From NCBI RefSeq assembly GCF_024753145.1, contig NZ_JANUGU010000001.1:744001-808000 (forward strand): DNA of 64,000 nucleotides. Direction: 5' to 3'. The position numbers and the translations under genes are program-made. Every line of letters starts with the position of its first letter. The first letter of the stretch is position 1. Source of the stretch: Massilia terrae (GTDB taxonomy: Bacteria > Pseudomonadota > Gammaproteobacteria > Burkholderiales > Burkholderiaceae_D). Below the pieces are notes generated by a model. That model worked only from the letters and a program-made list of their open reading frames with translations, was not told the DNA's origin and made no database searches. Positions 26,443-34,273 of this stretch are shown one piece after another.

Positions 26443-27300
26443 TTAGCGCCGGTAGACGCGGACGTAGTCGACTTCCATCGTGGCCGGGAAGATCTTGTCG
26501 TCCACCGGGCCGCCCATCATGCCGCCGATCGCCAGGTTGAGGATCAGGTATTGCGGGTCGCTGAATGGCCACTTGTGGTGGTCGCCGTCCTTCGGATTGG
26601 CGAACTGCAGGTAGTTGCGGTCATCGACGCCGATGGAGATGTGGTCCGCATCCCAGGTCAGCTGGTAGCGATGGAAGGCGTCGCACACCGTCTCGACCCG
26701 GGTCGGCGCGGTAATCTGGGTCTTGTTCGGCCAGTTGAACGCGCCCGTGTGCAGGCTGCCCAGCACCTCGCCCTTCTTCATGCCGCTGTGTTCCATGATG
26801 TCGATCTCGCCCTGTTCCGGCCAGCCGTCGGTGGTGCCGAGCATCCAGATCGCCGGCCAGGTGCCAAGGCCGCAGGGCAGCTTGGCGCGCACCTCGACGA
26901 AGCCATAGGTGAATTCGAATTTGCCGCGCGTGTACAGGCGCCCGGAGCTGTAGGCCTGGCCGCCGTAGTCGCTTTCACCGGCCAGCTTTTCCTTGCGCGC
27001 CGTGATCAGCAGCTTGCCATGCGCCACCCGCGTCGTGGCCAGCCGGCCCTTGGCGTAATACTGCAGCTCCTCGTTGGCCCAGCCGGTCTTGTTCATGCCG
27101 GTGTCGTAGTCCCATTTGGCGGGGTCGGGCAGGCCGGGCTTGCTGAACTCGTCGGCCCACACCAGCTTGTAGCCGGCCGGCTTGCCGCCAGGCGGCAGCG
27201 GCGCGGCCTCACTGGCGGCCGGCGTTGCGGGGCCGGCCATGGCCTGGCAGGCGGCCAGCGCACACAGGCTGGCGATGAGAAGGCTGGTCTGGTATTTCAC
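26443..27300 (-). CDS. GH16 endo-beta-1,3-glucanase (laminarinase-type), lipoprotein
   Basis: A 285-residue protein. The signal ends in a lipobox L15-A-A-C18, so it should be lipid-anchored at the cell surface or periplasmic face. The GH16 jelly roll is complete, with catalytic residues E165, D167 and E170 in GEIDIMEHSG, the E-x-D-x-x-E form that carries the extra bulge residue of the laminarinase branch. The conserved WPAIWMLG and HRYQLTWDADHI segments flank it. It would cut beta-1,3-glucan or mixed-linkage glucan. It is the first gene of the seven-gene operon, directly after operator A2, and so is probably the induced leading enzyme. Confidence 0.94.
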   Translation of the reverse strand: MKYQTSLLIASLCALAACQAMAGPATPAASEAAPLPPGGKPAGYKLVWADEFSKPGLPDPAKWDYDTGMNKTGWANEELQYYAKGRLATTRVAHGKLLITARKEKLAGESDYGGQAYSSGRLYTRGKFEFTYGFVEVRAKLPCGLGTWPAIWMLGTTDGWPEQGEIDIMEHSGMKKGEVLGSLHTGAFNWPNKTQITAPTRVETVCDAFHRYQLTWDADHISIGVDDRNYLQFANPKDGDHHKWPFSDPQYLILNLAIGGMMGGPVDDKIFPATMEVDYVRVYRR

Positions 27301-27319
27301 TGGGTCTCCGTTCAGCGTT

Positions 27320-27335
27320 CTGGAATCGTTTCCAA
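27320..27335 (-). promoter_or_regulatory. LacI-type operator A2
   Basis: CTGGAATCGTTTCCAA (plus-strand reading) between the GH16 gene and its promoter. On the minus strand the half site TTGGAAAC matches operators A4 and A5. It lies ten bases downstream of the predicted -10. Confidence 0.75.
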
Positions 27336-27345
27336 CTTTTCCGGA

Positions 27346-27374
27346 AATATATCACCCCGGCGTGCCGGTGGCGA
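27346..27374 (-). promoter_or_regulatory. Promoter of the seven-gene GH16 operon
   Basis: On the minus strand, -35 TCGCCA (27369-27374), 17-base spacer and -10 TATATT (27346-27351). The -10 is good, the -35 moderate. Its spacing to operator A2 matches the other sites of the family. Confidence 0.5.
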
Positions 27375-27460
27375 TATTTTTTTAGCGCACGGCAGACCCA
27401 TCAGATGGAAGTCGGCAATTGTCGATAAACCCCGTAAAATGGCGGGGCGCCGAGGGCCGC

Positions 27461-27491
27461 ATTGACACCAAAACATCGCGGGTGGTATAGT
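27461..27491 (+). promoter_or_regulatory. Promoter of the gtsABCD-GH30 operon
   Basis: TTGACA at 27461-27466 and TATAGT at 27486-27491 with a 19-base spacer, longer than ideal. Operator A3 begins 12 bases after the -10, as in the other members of this promoter set. Confidence 0.55.
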
Positions 27492-27502
27492 CCATCAAGG
27501 CG

Positions 27503-27518
27503 GTGGTAACGTTTCCAA
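27503..27518 (+). promoter_or_regulatory. LacI-type operator A3
   Basis: GTGGTAACGTTTCCAA, with a perfect right half site and two mismatches in the left half, upstream of the sugar-binding protein gene. Confidence 0.7.
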
Positions 27519-27577
27519 TCCATTTGAGAGCGGCCTCCCACCGGCAAGCGGACCCAGATCCGCTACAAGGAGATTCG

Positions 27578-28813
27578 ATGTTCAGAGCACACAAGCTGGC
27601 GCTGGCATGGATGCTGGCGTTTGGCGCCGGCAGCGTGGCGCATGCGGCCGGGCCCAAAGCGGAAGTCATCCATTGGTGGACCTCGGGCGGGGAATCGGCC
27701 GCGGTCAGGAAACTGGCCGACGCCTACCGCGCGGCCGGCGGCGTGTGGGTCGACACCGCGATCGCGGGCAGCGAGCAGGCGCGCGCCGTGGCCATCAGCC
27801 GGGTCGCCGGCGGCAATCCGCCCACCGCCGCCCAGTTCAACACCTCCAAGCAGTTCCTCGACGTGATCGAGGAGGGCATGCTCAATAACGTCGACGACGT
27901 CGCCGCCAAAGAACACTGGGACAGCACCCTGCCTGAGCCGATCCGCGACGTCATCAAGGTCCACGGCCACTACTACGCCGTGCCGATCGACATCCACATG
28001 CCGACCTGGATCTGGTATTCGAAGGCGGCCTTCAAGAAAGCCGGCATCACGCGCGAGCCGGCCACGATGGACGAACTGTTCGCGGCGCTCGACAAGCTGA
28101 AGGCGGCCGGCCTGGTGCCGCTGGCGCACGGCGGCCAGTCGTGGCAGGAAAATATCGTGTTCATGGCGGTGCTGGCCAATGTCGGCGGCAAGGACCTGTA
28201 CCTGTCGGTGTTCCGCGACCGCGATCCGCGCGCGATCCGGTCAAGCGCATTCCGCAACGTGCTGCTGGCCTTCAAGCGCCTGCGCGGCTATACCGACGCG
28301 GCGGCGCCGGGACGCAACTGGAACGACGCCACCGCCATGCTGATCTCCGGCCGCGCCGGCGTGCAGATCATGGGCGACTGGGTCAAGGGCGAATTCAATG
28401 CGGCGCGCCAGGTCGCCGGCAAGGACTACGGCTGCATCGCCGGCTTCGGCCCCAAGACCCCCTACCTGATCCAGGGCGACGCCTTCATCTTCCCCAAGAC
28501 CGACAATCCGGACACGCTCAAGGCGCAAAAGCTGCTGGCCAGCGTGATCGTGGCGCCGGCCACCCAGATCGAGTTCAGCCGCCTGAAGGGATCGGTCCCG
28601 GTGCGCTCCGACCTCGACGCCTCGCGCATGGACGCCTGCGCCCAGGCCGGCATGGCCATCATGAAGGACCGCGCGCGCCACGTCGGCAACGGCGAGGTAT
28701 ACCTGACGCCGGCCCAGAACGGCGACCTGGCCGACGTGCTGACCGCCTACTGGAATTCCGCGATGCCGGTCGAGAAAGCCCAGCAAGGCATTGCAGCCGC
28801 GCTGCAGAACTAG
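27578..28813 (+). CDS. gtsA: ABC transporter sugar-binding protein, GtsA-like
   Basis: About 411 residues from ATG 27578, preceded by ACAAGGAG. Signal peptide ends near AHA-AGPKA. The mature N-terminus EVIHWWTSGGESAAVRKLAD and the segments GGNPPTAAQFNTSKQF and VPIDIHMPTWIWYSK closely match GtsA-type glucose-binding proteins of pseudomonads (family 1 solute-binding proteins). It should deliver glucose or a small gluco-oligosaccharide to the permeases encoded next. Four bases separate it from the first permease gene. Specificity for glucose against gentio- or laminaribiose cannot be told from sequence. Confidence 0.9.
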   Translation: MFRAHKLALAWMLAFGAGSVAHAAGPKAEVIHWWTSGGESAAVRKLADAYRAAGGVWVDTAIAGSEQARAVAISRVAGGNPPTAAQFNTSKQFLDVIEEGMLNNVDDVAAKEHWDSTLPEPIRDVIKVHGHYYAVPIDIHMPTWIWYSKAAFKKAGITREPATMDELFAALDKLKAAGLVPLAHGGQSWQENIVFMAVLANVGGKDLYLSVFRDRDPRAIRSSAFRNVLLAFKRLRGYTDAAAPGRNWNDATAMLISGRAGVQIMGDWVKGEFNAARQVAGKDYGCIAGFGPKTPYLIQGDAFIFPKTDNPDTLKAQKLLASVIVAPATQIEFSRLKGSVPVRSDLDASRMDACAQAGMAIMKDRARHVGNGEVYLTPAQNGDLADVLTAYWNSAMPVEKAQQGIAAALQN

Positions 28814-28817
28814 GACG

Positions 28818-29696
28818 ATGCGCGCCTTGAAGCGGGCACGCGCGATCGTGCCGTTTGCCGCGCTGCTGCCGATGGCGCTGACCGTCATCGTCGGCTACCT
28901 CGGCGCGGTGCTGTGGTCGGTCCGGATCTCGCTGACCAGTTCGCGCAGCTTCCCGTCCGACCACTTCGTCGGACTGGCCCAGTACACGCGCCTGTTCGAC
29001 AACGAGCGCTGGCTGGTGTCGCAGCATAACCTGGTCCTGTATGGCCTGCTGTTCGTGGCCGCTTGCATGGTGACCGGTTTCCTGCTGGCGGTGTTCATCG
29101 ACCAGAACGTGTCCGGCGAGGGCGTGCTGCGGACCGTGTTCCTGTATCCCTACGCGATGTCCTTCGTCGCCACCGGCCTGGTGTGGCAGTGGATGCTCAC
29201 GCCCGATGCCGGCATCGGCCAGGCGCTCGCCCAGCTCGGCTTCGGCGCCGGCGGTTTCGACTGGATCGTCGACCAGGACAAGGTGATGTACACGATCGTC
29301 ATCGCCACCGCCTGGCAGGCGTCCGGGCTGGTGATGGCGATGATGCTGGCCGGCCTGCGCGGCATCGACCCCGACATCTGGAAGGCGGCGCGGGTCGAGG
29401 GCATTCCGGCCTGGCGCGTCTACCTGTCGGTGGTGCTGCCGATGATGGGGCCGACCATCGCCACCGTGTTCCTGCTGCTGTCGACCGCGGTGGTCAAGCT
29501 GTACGACGCGGTGGTGGCGATGACCCAGGGCGGCCCCGGCACAGCCAGCGAGGTGCCGGCCAAGTTCATCATGGATAACCTGTTCGGGCGCGCCAACATC
29601 GGCCTCGCCTCGGCCGCCGCCGTGATGCTGCTGGTGCCGGTGCTGGCCTTGCTGGCGCCCTACGCCTATGCGCGCAGCCGCAAGGGGCGCGCATGA
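28818..29696 (+). CDS. gtsB: ABC sugar permease, MalF/GtsB-like
   Basis: About 292 residues from ATG 28818, four bases after the gtsA stop. Six hydrophobic segments are visible, the first at IVPFAALLPMALTVIVGYLG. The EAA loop that docks on the ATPase is AARVEGIPAWRVYLSVVLP followed by MMGPTI. It is one half of the membrane channel of the CUT1-type importer. Its end overlaps the next permease start (ATGA), so the two are translationally coupled. Confidence 0.92.
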   Translation: MRALKRARAIVPFAALLPMALTVIVGYLGAVLWSVRISLTSSRSFPSDHFVGLAQYTRLFDNERWLVSQHNLVLYGLLFVAACMVTGFLLAVFIDQNVSGEGVLRTVFLYPYAMSFVATGLVWQWMLTPDAGIGQALAQLGFGAGGFDWIVDQDKVMYTIVIATAWQASGLVMAMMLAGLRGIDPDIWKAARVEGIPAWRVYLSVVLPMMGPTIATVFLLLSTAVVKLYDAVVAMTQGGPGTASEVPAKFIMDNLFGRANIGLASAAAVMLLVPVLALLAPYAYARSRKGRA

Positions 29697-30553
29697 AGCG
29701 GCGCAGCTTCACGCCGGCGCGCATCGGCATCTACGCCTTCCTGCTGACGGCCGCGCTGTTCTTCCTGCTGCCGCTGTACATCATGGTGGTCACCTCGCTC
29801 AAGCCGATGGAGGAGATCCGGCTCGGGAATATCTTCGCGCTGCCGCTGCAGCTGACCGTGGCGCCGTGGCGCGACGCGTGGACCGCGGCCTGTACCGGCG
29901 TATCGTGCGAAGGCATCAGCGCCGGCTTCTGGAATTCGGTGAAGATCGCCGTGCCGAGCACCGTGCTCGCCATTTTCCTCGGCGCGCTCAACGGCTATGC
30001 GCTGTCGTTCTGGAAGCCGCGCGGCGCGCAGCTACTGTTCGGCGTGCTGATGCTGGGCGCCTTCATTCCGGTGCAGGTGATGATGTTCCCGCTGGTGCGG
30101 GTGCTGGGGGCGATCGGTATCTTCGGTTCGCTGGCCGGCATCGTGCTGGTGCACCTGATCTTCAGCATGCCGGTCATGACGCTCCTGTTCCGCAATTACT
30201 ACGCGTCGATCCCGCATGAACTGTTCCAGGCCGCGCGCATCGACGGCGGCGGCTTCTGGCGCATCTTCCTGCAGCTGATGCTGCCGATGTCGCTGCCCAT
30301 CATCGTGGTCGCCGCCATCATGCAGGTGACCGGCGTGTGGAACGACTACATCCTGGGCCTGGTGTTCGCGGGGCGCGACAACCTGCCGATGACGGTCCAG
30401 CTCAATAACGTGATCAACACCAGCACCGGGGTGCGCCTGTACAACGTGAACATGGCCGCCACCATCCTGACCTCGTTGGTGCCGCTGGCGATCTATTTCA
30501 TTTCGGGGCGCTGGTTCGTGCGCGGCATCGCCGCCGGCGCGGTAAAGGGATAA
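29693..30553 (+). CDS. gtsC: ABC sugar permease, MalG/GtsC-like
   Basis: A 286-residue inner-membrane protein with six predicted helices; the first is IGIYAFLLTAALFFLLPLYI. The EAA loop is AARIDGGGFWRIFLQLMLP. It ends in the usual MalG-type tail (FISGRWFVRGIAAGAVKG). It partners the preceding permease. Three bases separate it from the ATPase gene. Confidence 0.92.
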   Translation: MKRRSFTPARIGIYAFLLTAALFFLLPLYIMVVTSLKPMEEIRLGNIFALPLQLTVAPWRDAWTAACTGVSCEGISAGFWNSVKIAVPSTVLAIFLGALNGYALSFWKPRGAQLLFGVLMLGAFIPVQVMMFPLVRVLGAIGIFGSLAGIVLVHLIFSMPVMTLLFRNYYASIPHELFQAARIDGGGFWRIFLQLMLPMSLPIIVVAAIMQVTGVWNDYILGLVFAGRDNLPMTVQLNNVINTSTGVRLYNVNMAATILTSLVPLAIYFISGRWFVRGIAAGAVKG

Positions 30554-30556
30554 TTC

Positions 30557-31609
30557 ATGTCGAACGTGCGTCTTCGGAACCTGGACATCCGCCACGGCGG
30601 GCACGAGGTCATCAAGGATCTCGACCTGGCGGTGGAGGAGGGCGAGTTCCTGGTGCTGCTCGGTCCTTCCGGCTGCGGCAAGTCGACCCTGTTGCACGGC
30701 ATTGCCGGCCTGCTCGACGTGACCGCCGGCAGCGTCGAGATCGGCGGGCGCGACATGACCGACGCCGAGCCGAGCGAGCGCGGGATCGGCATGGTATTCC
30801 AGTCCTACGCCCTGTACCCGACCATGACCGTGGAACAGAACATGGCCTTCGGCCTGCGCGTGGCGGGCACGCCGAAAGAGGAGATCCGGCGCCGCATCGC
30901 GCGTGCCGCCGGCATGCTGCAGCTGGAGCCGCTGCTGGGCCGCAAACCGGCGCAGCTGTCCGGCGGCCAGCGCCAGCGTGTCGCGATCGGCCGCGCGCTG
31001 GTGCGCGAGGCCGGCGTGTTCCTGTTCGACGAGCCGTTGTCCAACCTCGACGCCAAGCTGCGCGCCGAGCTGCGGCGCGAGCTCAAGCTGCTGCACCAGG
31101 CGCTTGGCTCGACCATGATCTATGTGACCCACGACCAGGTCGAGGCGATGACCCTGGCCACCCGCATCGTCGTCATGCGCGCCGGCCGCGTCCAGCAAGT
31201 GGGCGCGCCGGCCGAGGTGTACCAGCGCCCGGCCAACCTGTTCGTGGCCGGCTTCCTCGGGGCGCCCGCGATGAACTTCATTCGCGGCGAGCTCGATGGC
31301 GGTGGGCGCTTCGGCGCCGGAACGCTGGCGCTCGATCTGCCGGCCGCCGCCACGCTCGGCGCGCGCCCCGTGGTGCTCGGCATCCGGCCGGAGCACATCG
31401 CCATCGAGCCCGGCGCGCCCCTGGCCGGCAAGGTCACCCTCGTCGAGCCGATGGGTAACCACCAGGTGGTGAGCATCGAGGCCGGCGGCCAGCAGCTGTC
31501 GGCGATCGACTACGCCCAGCGTGGCTTCGCCATCGGCGAGGAACTGCGCTTCGGCTTCGACGCCGATCGCGCCTCCCTGTTCGACCCCGCCAGCGAGCGG
31601 CGCTTATGA
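30557..31609 (+). CDS. gtsD: ABC transporter ATP-binding protein, MalK/UgpC/GtsD-like
   Basis: A 350-residue ATPase. Walker A is GPSGCGKST, the signature is LSGGQRQRVAIGRAL, Walker B is VFLFDEPLSNLDAKLR and the switch His is in YVTHDQVEAM. The C-terminal OB-fold regulatory domain (about 235-350; LGIRPEHIAI) is typical of the MalK branch that energises carbohydrate importers. Its stop overlaps a possible start of the next frame, but GH30 probably starts at 31636. This completes a full importer in one operon. Confidence 0.93.
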   Translation: MSNVRLRNLDIRHGGHEVIKDLDLAVEEGEFLVLLGPSGCGKSTLLHGIAGLLDVTAGSVEIGGRDMTDAEPSERGIGMVFQSYALYPTMTVEQNMAFGLRVAGTPKEEIRRRIARAAGMLQLEPLLGRKPAQLSGGQRQRVAIGRALVREAGVFLFDEPLSNLDAKLRAELRRELKLLHQALGSTMIYVTHDQVEAMTLATRIVVMRAGRVQQVGAPAEVYQRPANLFVAGFLGAPAMNFIRGELDGGGRFGAGTLALDLPAAATLGARPVVLGIRPEHIAIEPGAPLAGKVTLVEPMGNHQVVSIEAGGQQLSAIDYAQRGFAIGEELRFGFDADRASLFDPASERRL

Positions 31610-31635
31610 GATTCAATAACGAAGGAGAGGGAAGC

Positions 31636-33069
31636 ATGACGGGACTGTCTGGAATGCGGCTACGCGCCGTGCTGCTACCGCTGTTGGCAGGTGTCGCGCT
31701 GCAGGCCGCCGCCGCGCCGCAGCCGGTGCAGGCATGGATCACCACCGGCGACCAAAAGCTGCTGCTCGCGCGCGGCAAGGATGCCGCCTTCGGGGCCGCC
31801 ACCCGCGCCGGGATCGTGATCGACGTCGATCCGGCGCAGCGCTTCCAGGAGATGGCGGGCTTCGGCGCCGCCATCACCGACGCTTCGGCGCAGCTGATCC
31901 AGCAGCGCCTCGATGCGCCGCAACGTGAGGCGCTGATGCAGGAACTGTTCGGCCGCGGCCCGGGCGGCATCGGTCTGTCGTTCACCCGCCTCACCATTGG
32001 CGCCTCGGATTTCTCGACCAGCCATTACAGCTTCGACGACATGCCGCCCGGCCAGTCGGACCCGAATCTGGAGCACTTCTCGATCGAGCCGAACCGCGCG
32101 GCGCTGCTGCCGACCGTGAAGGAGGCGCTGGCGATCAACCCGCAGCTGAAAGTGATGGCGTCGCCGTGGAGCGCGCCGGCCTGGATGAAGACCAACGACA
32201 GTCTGATCCAGGGCAAGCTGAAGCCGGAAGCGTTCGCGCCCTTCGCCCAATACCTGAGCCGCTACGTGTCGGCTTACCAGGCCGAGGGCGTGCCGATCTT
32301 CGCGCTGACCTTGCAGAACGAGCCGCATTTCGAGCCGGGCGACTATCCCGGCATGCGCGTCGATCCGGCCGCGCGCGCCGCCTTCATCGGCGGCTTCCTC
32401 GGGCCGGTGCTGGCCAAGCAGAACCCGGGCACCCAGATCTTCGACTGGGACCACAACTGGGACCAGCCGGAGTCGCCGCTGGCGGTGCTGGCCGATCCCA
32501 CTGCAGCCAGGTATGTCAGCGCGGTCGCCTGGCACTGCTACGCCGGCGACGTCAAGGCGCAGGGGCCGGTGCACGATGCGCATCCCGACAAGGATGCCTG
32601 GCTCACCGAATGCTCGGGCGGCGAATGGGCGCCGGGCTTCGCTCCCAACCTGCAGTATTTCACGCGCACCCTGATCATCGGCGCCACCCGCGGCTGGGCG
32701 CGAGGCGTATCGCTGTGGAACCTGGCGCTCGACGAACACCATGGGCCGCACAAGGGCGGCTGCGGCGACTGCCGCGCAGTGGTCACCATCGATTCGCAGA
32801 CCGGCGCGATCAGCCGCAACGTCGAATACTACGCGCTCGCGCATGCCAGCCGCTTCGTGCGCCCGGGCGCGCGCCGGATCGCATCGAGCACCGGCAAGGG
32901 CGGCCTGGATACGGTCGCTTTCCGCAACACCGACGGTGAAATCGCGCTGCTGGTGGCGAATCCGGCGCCGCGGCCGCGCGCGTTCTCGGTGCGCGCCGCC
33001 GGGCGCAGCTTCGGCTACACGCTGCCGGCCGGCAGTGTGGCGACTTTCACCTGGAACGACCAGCCTTGA
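31636..33069 (+). CDS. GH30 family glycosidase (glucan endo-1,6-beta-glucosidase or glucosylceramidase type)
   Basis: About 477 residues from ATG 31636, preceded by GAAGGAGAGG; ten codons upstream would give a start inside the ATPase end. Signal peptide to about residue 27 (VALQAAAA-PQP). The GH30 barrel shows GFGAAITDASA at strand 1, the acid/base E229 in LTLQNEPH and the nucleophile E325 in WLTECSGG. It is closed by the C-terminal side beta domain (RNTDGEIALLVANPA). This is the GH30 subfamily 1/3 pattern. In a beta-glucan locus with GH16 the 1,6-glucanase activity is favoured; glucosylceramidase would suit the phospholipase theme. It is the last gene of the importer operon. Confidence 0.9.
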   Translation: MTGLSGMRLRAVLLPLLAGVALQAAAAPQPVQAWITTGDQKLLLARGKDAAFGAATRAGIVIDVDPAQRFQEMAGFGAAITDASAQLIQQRLDAPQREALMQELFGRGPGGIGLSFTRLTIGASDFSTSHYSFDDMPPGQSDPNLEHFSIEPNRAALLPTVKEALAINPQLKVMASPWSAPAWMKTNDSLIQGKLKPEAFAPFAQYLSRYVSAYQAEGVPIFALTLQNEPHFEPGDYPGMRVDPAARAAFIGGFLGPVLAKQNPGTQIFDWDHNWDQPESPLAVLADPTAARYVSAVAWHCYAGDVKAQGPVHDAHPDKDAWLTECSGGEWAPGFAPNLQYFTRTLIIGATRGWARGVSLWNLALDEHHGPHKGGCGDCRAVVTIDSQTGAISRNVEYYALAHASRFVRPGARRIASSTGKGGLDTVAFRNTDGEIALLVANPAPRPRAFSVRAAGRSFGYTLPAGSVATFTWNDQP

Positions 33070-33151
33070 AGGGCGGGGCCGGGTGGTTCCGGCGCCCCAA
33101 ATGCAGTATGCTTTTGCTAATGCGCGAATCAGCGATCAACCGAAGGATGCC

Positions 33152-34165
33152 GTGGCAACGATCAAGGATGTAGCCCGCCTGGCTGGCGTGGGACTGGGTA
33201 CCGCCTCGCGGGTAGTGAGCGGCAAGGGCTCGGTGTCGCCGGCCACGCTCGAAAAGGTGCAGAAGGCGATCGAACAGCTCGACTTCCGGCCGTCGCACAC
33301 GGCGCGCGCGCTGCTGTCCGGATCCTCGCGCATGATCGGCGTGTACATCCCGATCCTGAAGGGCACCTTCTACACGCCGATCCTGCAGCTGATCGATACC
33401 GAACTGCGCGCCGCCGGCCTGAACATGGTGGTCGCCTTCGGCACCGGCACCGGCGATGCGCGCCGCCAGGCGATCGAGGGCATCGGCTTCCTGATCGCGC
33501 GCGGCTGCGACGGCCTGCTGGCGATGAGCAACGACCTGAGCGACGAGGACATCGCCGCGCTGGGGCCCAAGCAGTCGCGCGTCGTGCTGCTGAACTGTTC
33601 CGGCAAGCTGCCGGGCCAGTGCTTCAGCCCCGACCACCGCGCCGGCGGCACGCTGGCGGCGCGCACCCTGCTGGCGCGCGGCCACCGCAAGATCGCCGTG
33701 ATCGCCGGCCCGGCGACGGCCTCCGACAACGTCGCGCGGATCCAGGGCTTCCTCGATGAACTGGGCCGGGCGGGTGTCGATACCGGCGCGCTGTGGATCG
33801 CCGAGAGCGACTTCTCGCCGCAGGGCGGGTGGTCGGCGGCGGCGGAACTGGTGGCCTCGGGCCAACTGTTCACCGCGCTGTTCTGCGCCAACGACGAAAT
33901 GGCGGTGGGCGCCTTGTCGTATTTCCAGGAGGCCGGGATCGCGGTGCCGGGCCAGGTCTCGGTGCTGGGCTACGACGACACGCCGAGCGCCGAATTTTCG
34001 GCGCCGCGCCTGTCCACCGTCCACATCCCCTGGAGCGACATCGCCCTCAGCGGCGTCAACGCCTTGCTCAACCGCTGCTACGGCGGCGAGCGTCCGGTGG
34101 CGGCCGAGTTCCCGATCCGGCTGGCCGAACGGGCCTCGCTGGCCGCGCTCGCAAGCCGGCAATAA
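33152..34165 (+). CDS. LacI family transcriptional regulator, predicted regulator of the beta-glucan locus
   Basis: About 337 residues from GTG 33152, chosen because ATIKDVARLAGVG is the standard first line of LacI proteins and GAAGGA lies just upstream; longer frames upstream are GH30 shadows. The N-terminal HTH (3-24) is TIKDVARLAGVGLGTASRVV, the hinge helix is near RPSHTARALLSG, and a periplasmic-binding-protein-like effector domain fills the rest (IGVYIPILKGTFYTP, LFCANDEMAVGAL, VSVLGYDDTPSAE). It sits between the importer operon and GH1. Five TTGGAAACGTTTCCAA-type sites flank this locus and none occurs at the second LacI gene's targets, so it is the best candidate to bind them. The effector is probably glucose or a gluco-disaccharide. 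Confidence 0.92.
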   Translation: MATIKDVARLAGVGLGTASRVVSGKGSVSPATLEKVQKAIEQLDFRPSHTARALLSGSSRMIGVYIPILKGTFYTPILQLIDTELRAAGLNMVVAFGTGTGDARRQAIEGIGFLIARGCDGLLAMSNDLSDEDIAALGPKQSRVVLLNCSGKLPGQCFSPDHRAGGTLAARTLLARGHRKIAVIAGPATASDNVARIQGFLDELGRAGVDTGALWIAESDFSPQGGWSAAAELVASGQLFTALFCANDEMAVGALSYFQEAGIAVPGQVSVLGYDDTPSAEFSAPRLSTVHIPWSDIALSGVNALLNRCYGGERPVAAEFPIRLAERASLAALASRQ

Positions 34166-34209
34166 AACACGGATGCGGACAGTGCGCGCCGGCCGATTCT
34201 TTGCTACAC

Positions 34210-34225
34210 TTGGAAACCTTTCCAT
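34210..34225 (+). promoter_or_regulatory. LacI-type operator A4
   Basis: TTGGAAACCTTTCCAT lies 48 bases upstream of the GH1 start. The left half site is perfect. No convincing -35 box is visible here. Confidence 0.72.
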
Positions 34226-34273
34226 GCGCCGGCGCAAAATGCCGGCCGTGTCAGTTTGCACGATCGCCAACAG

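Noticed and set aside
34195..34210. Promoter -10 boxes (GATTCT or TACACT) upstream of GH1
   Set aside because: No -35 box at suitable distance from either.
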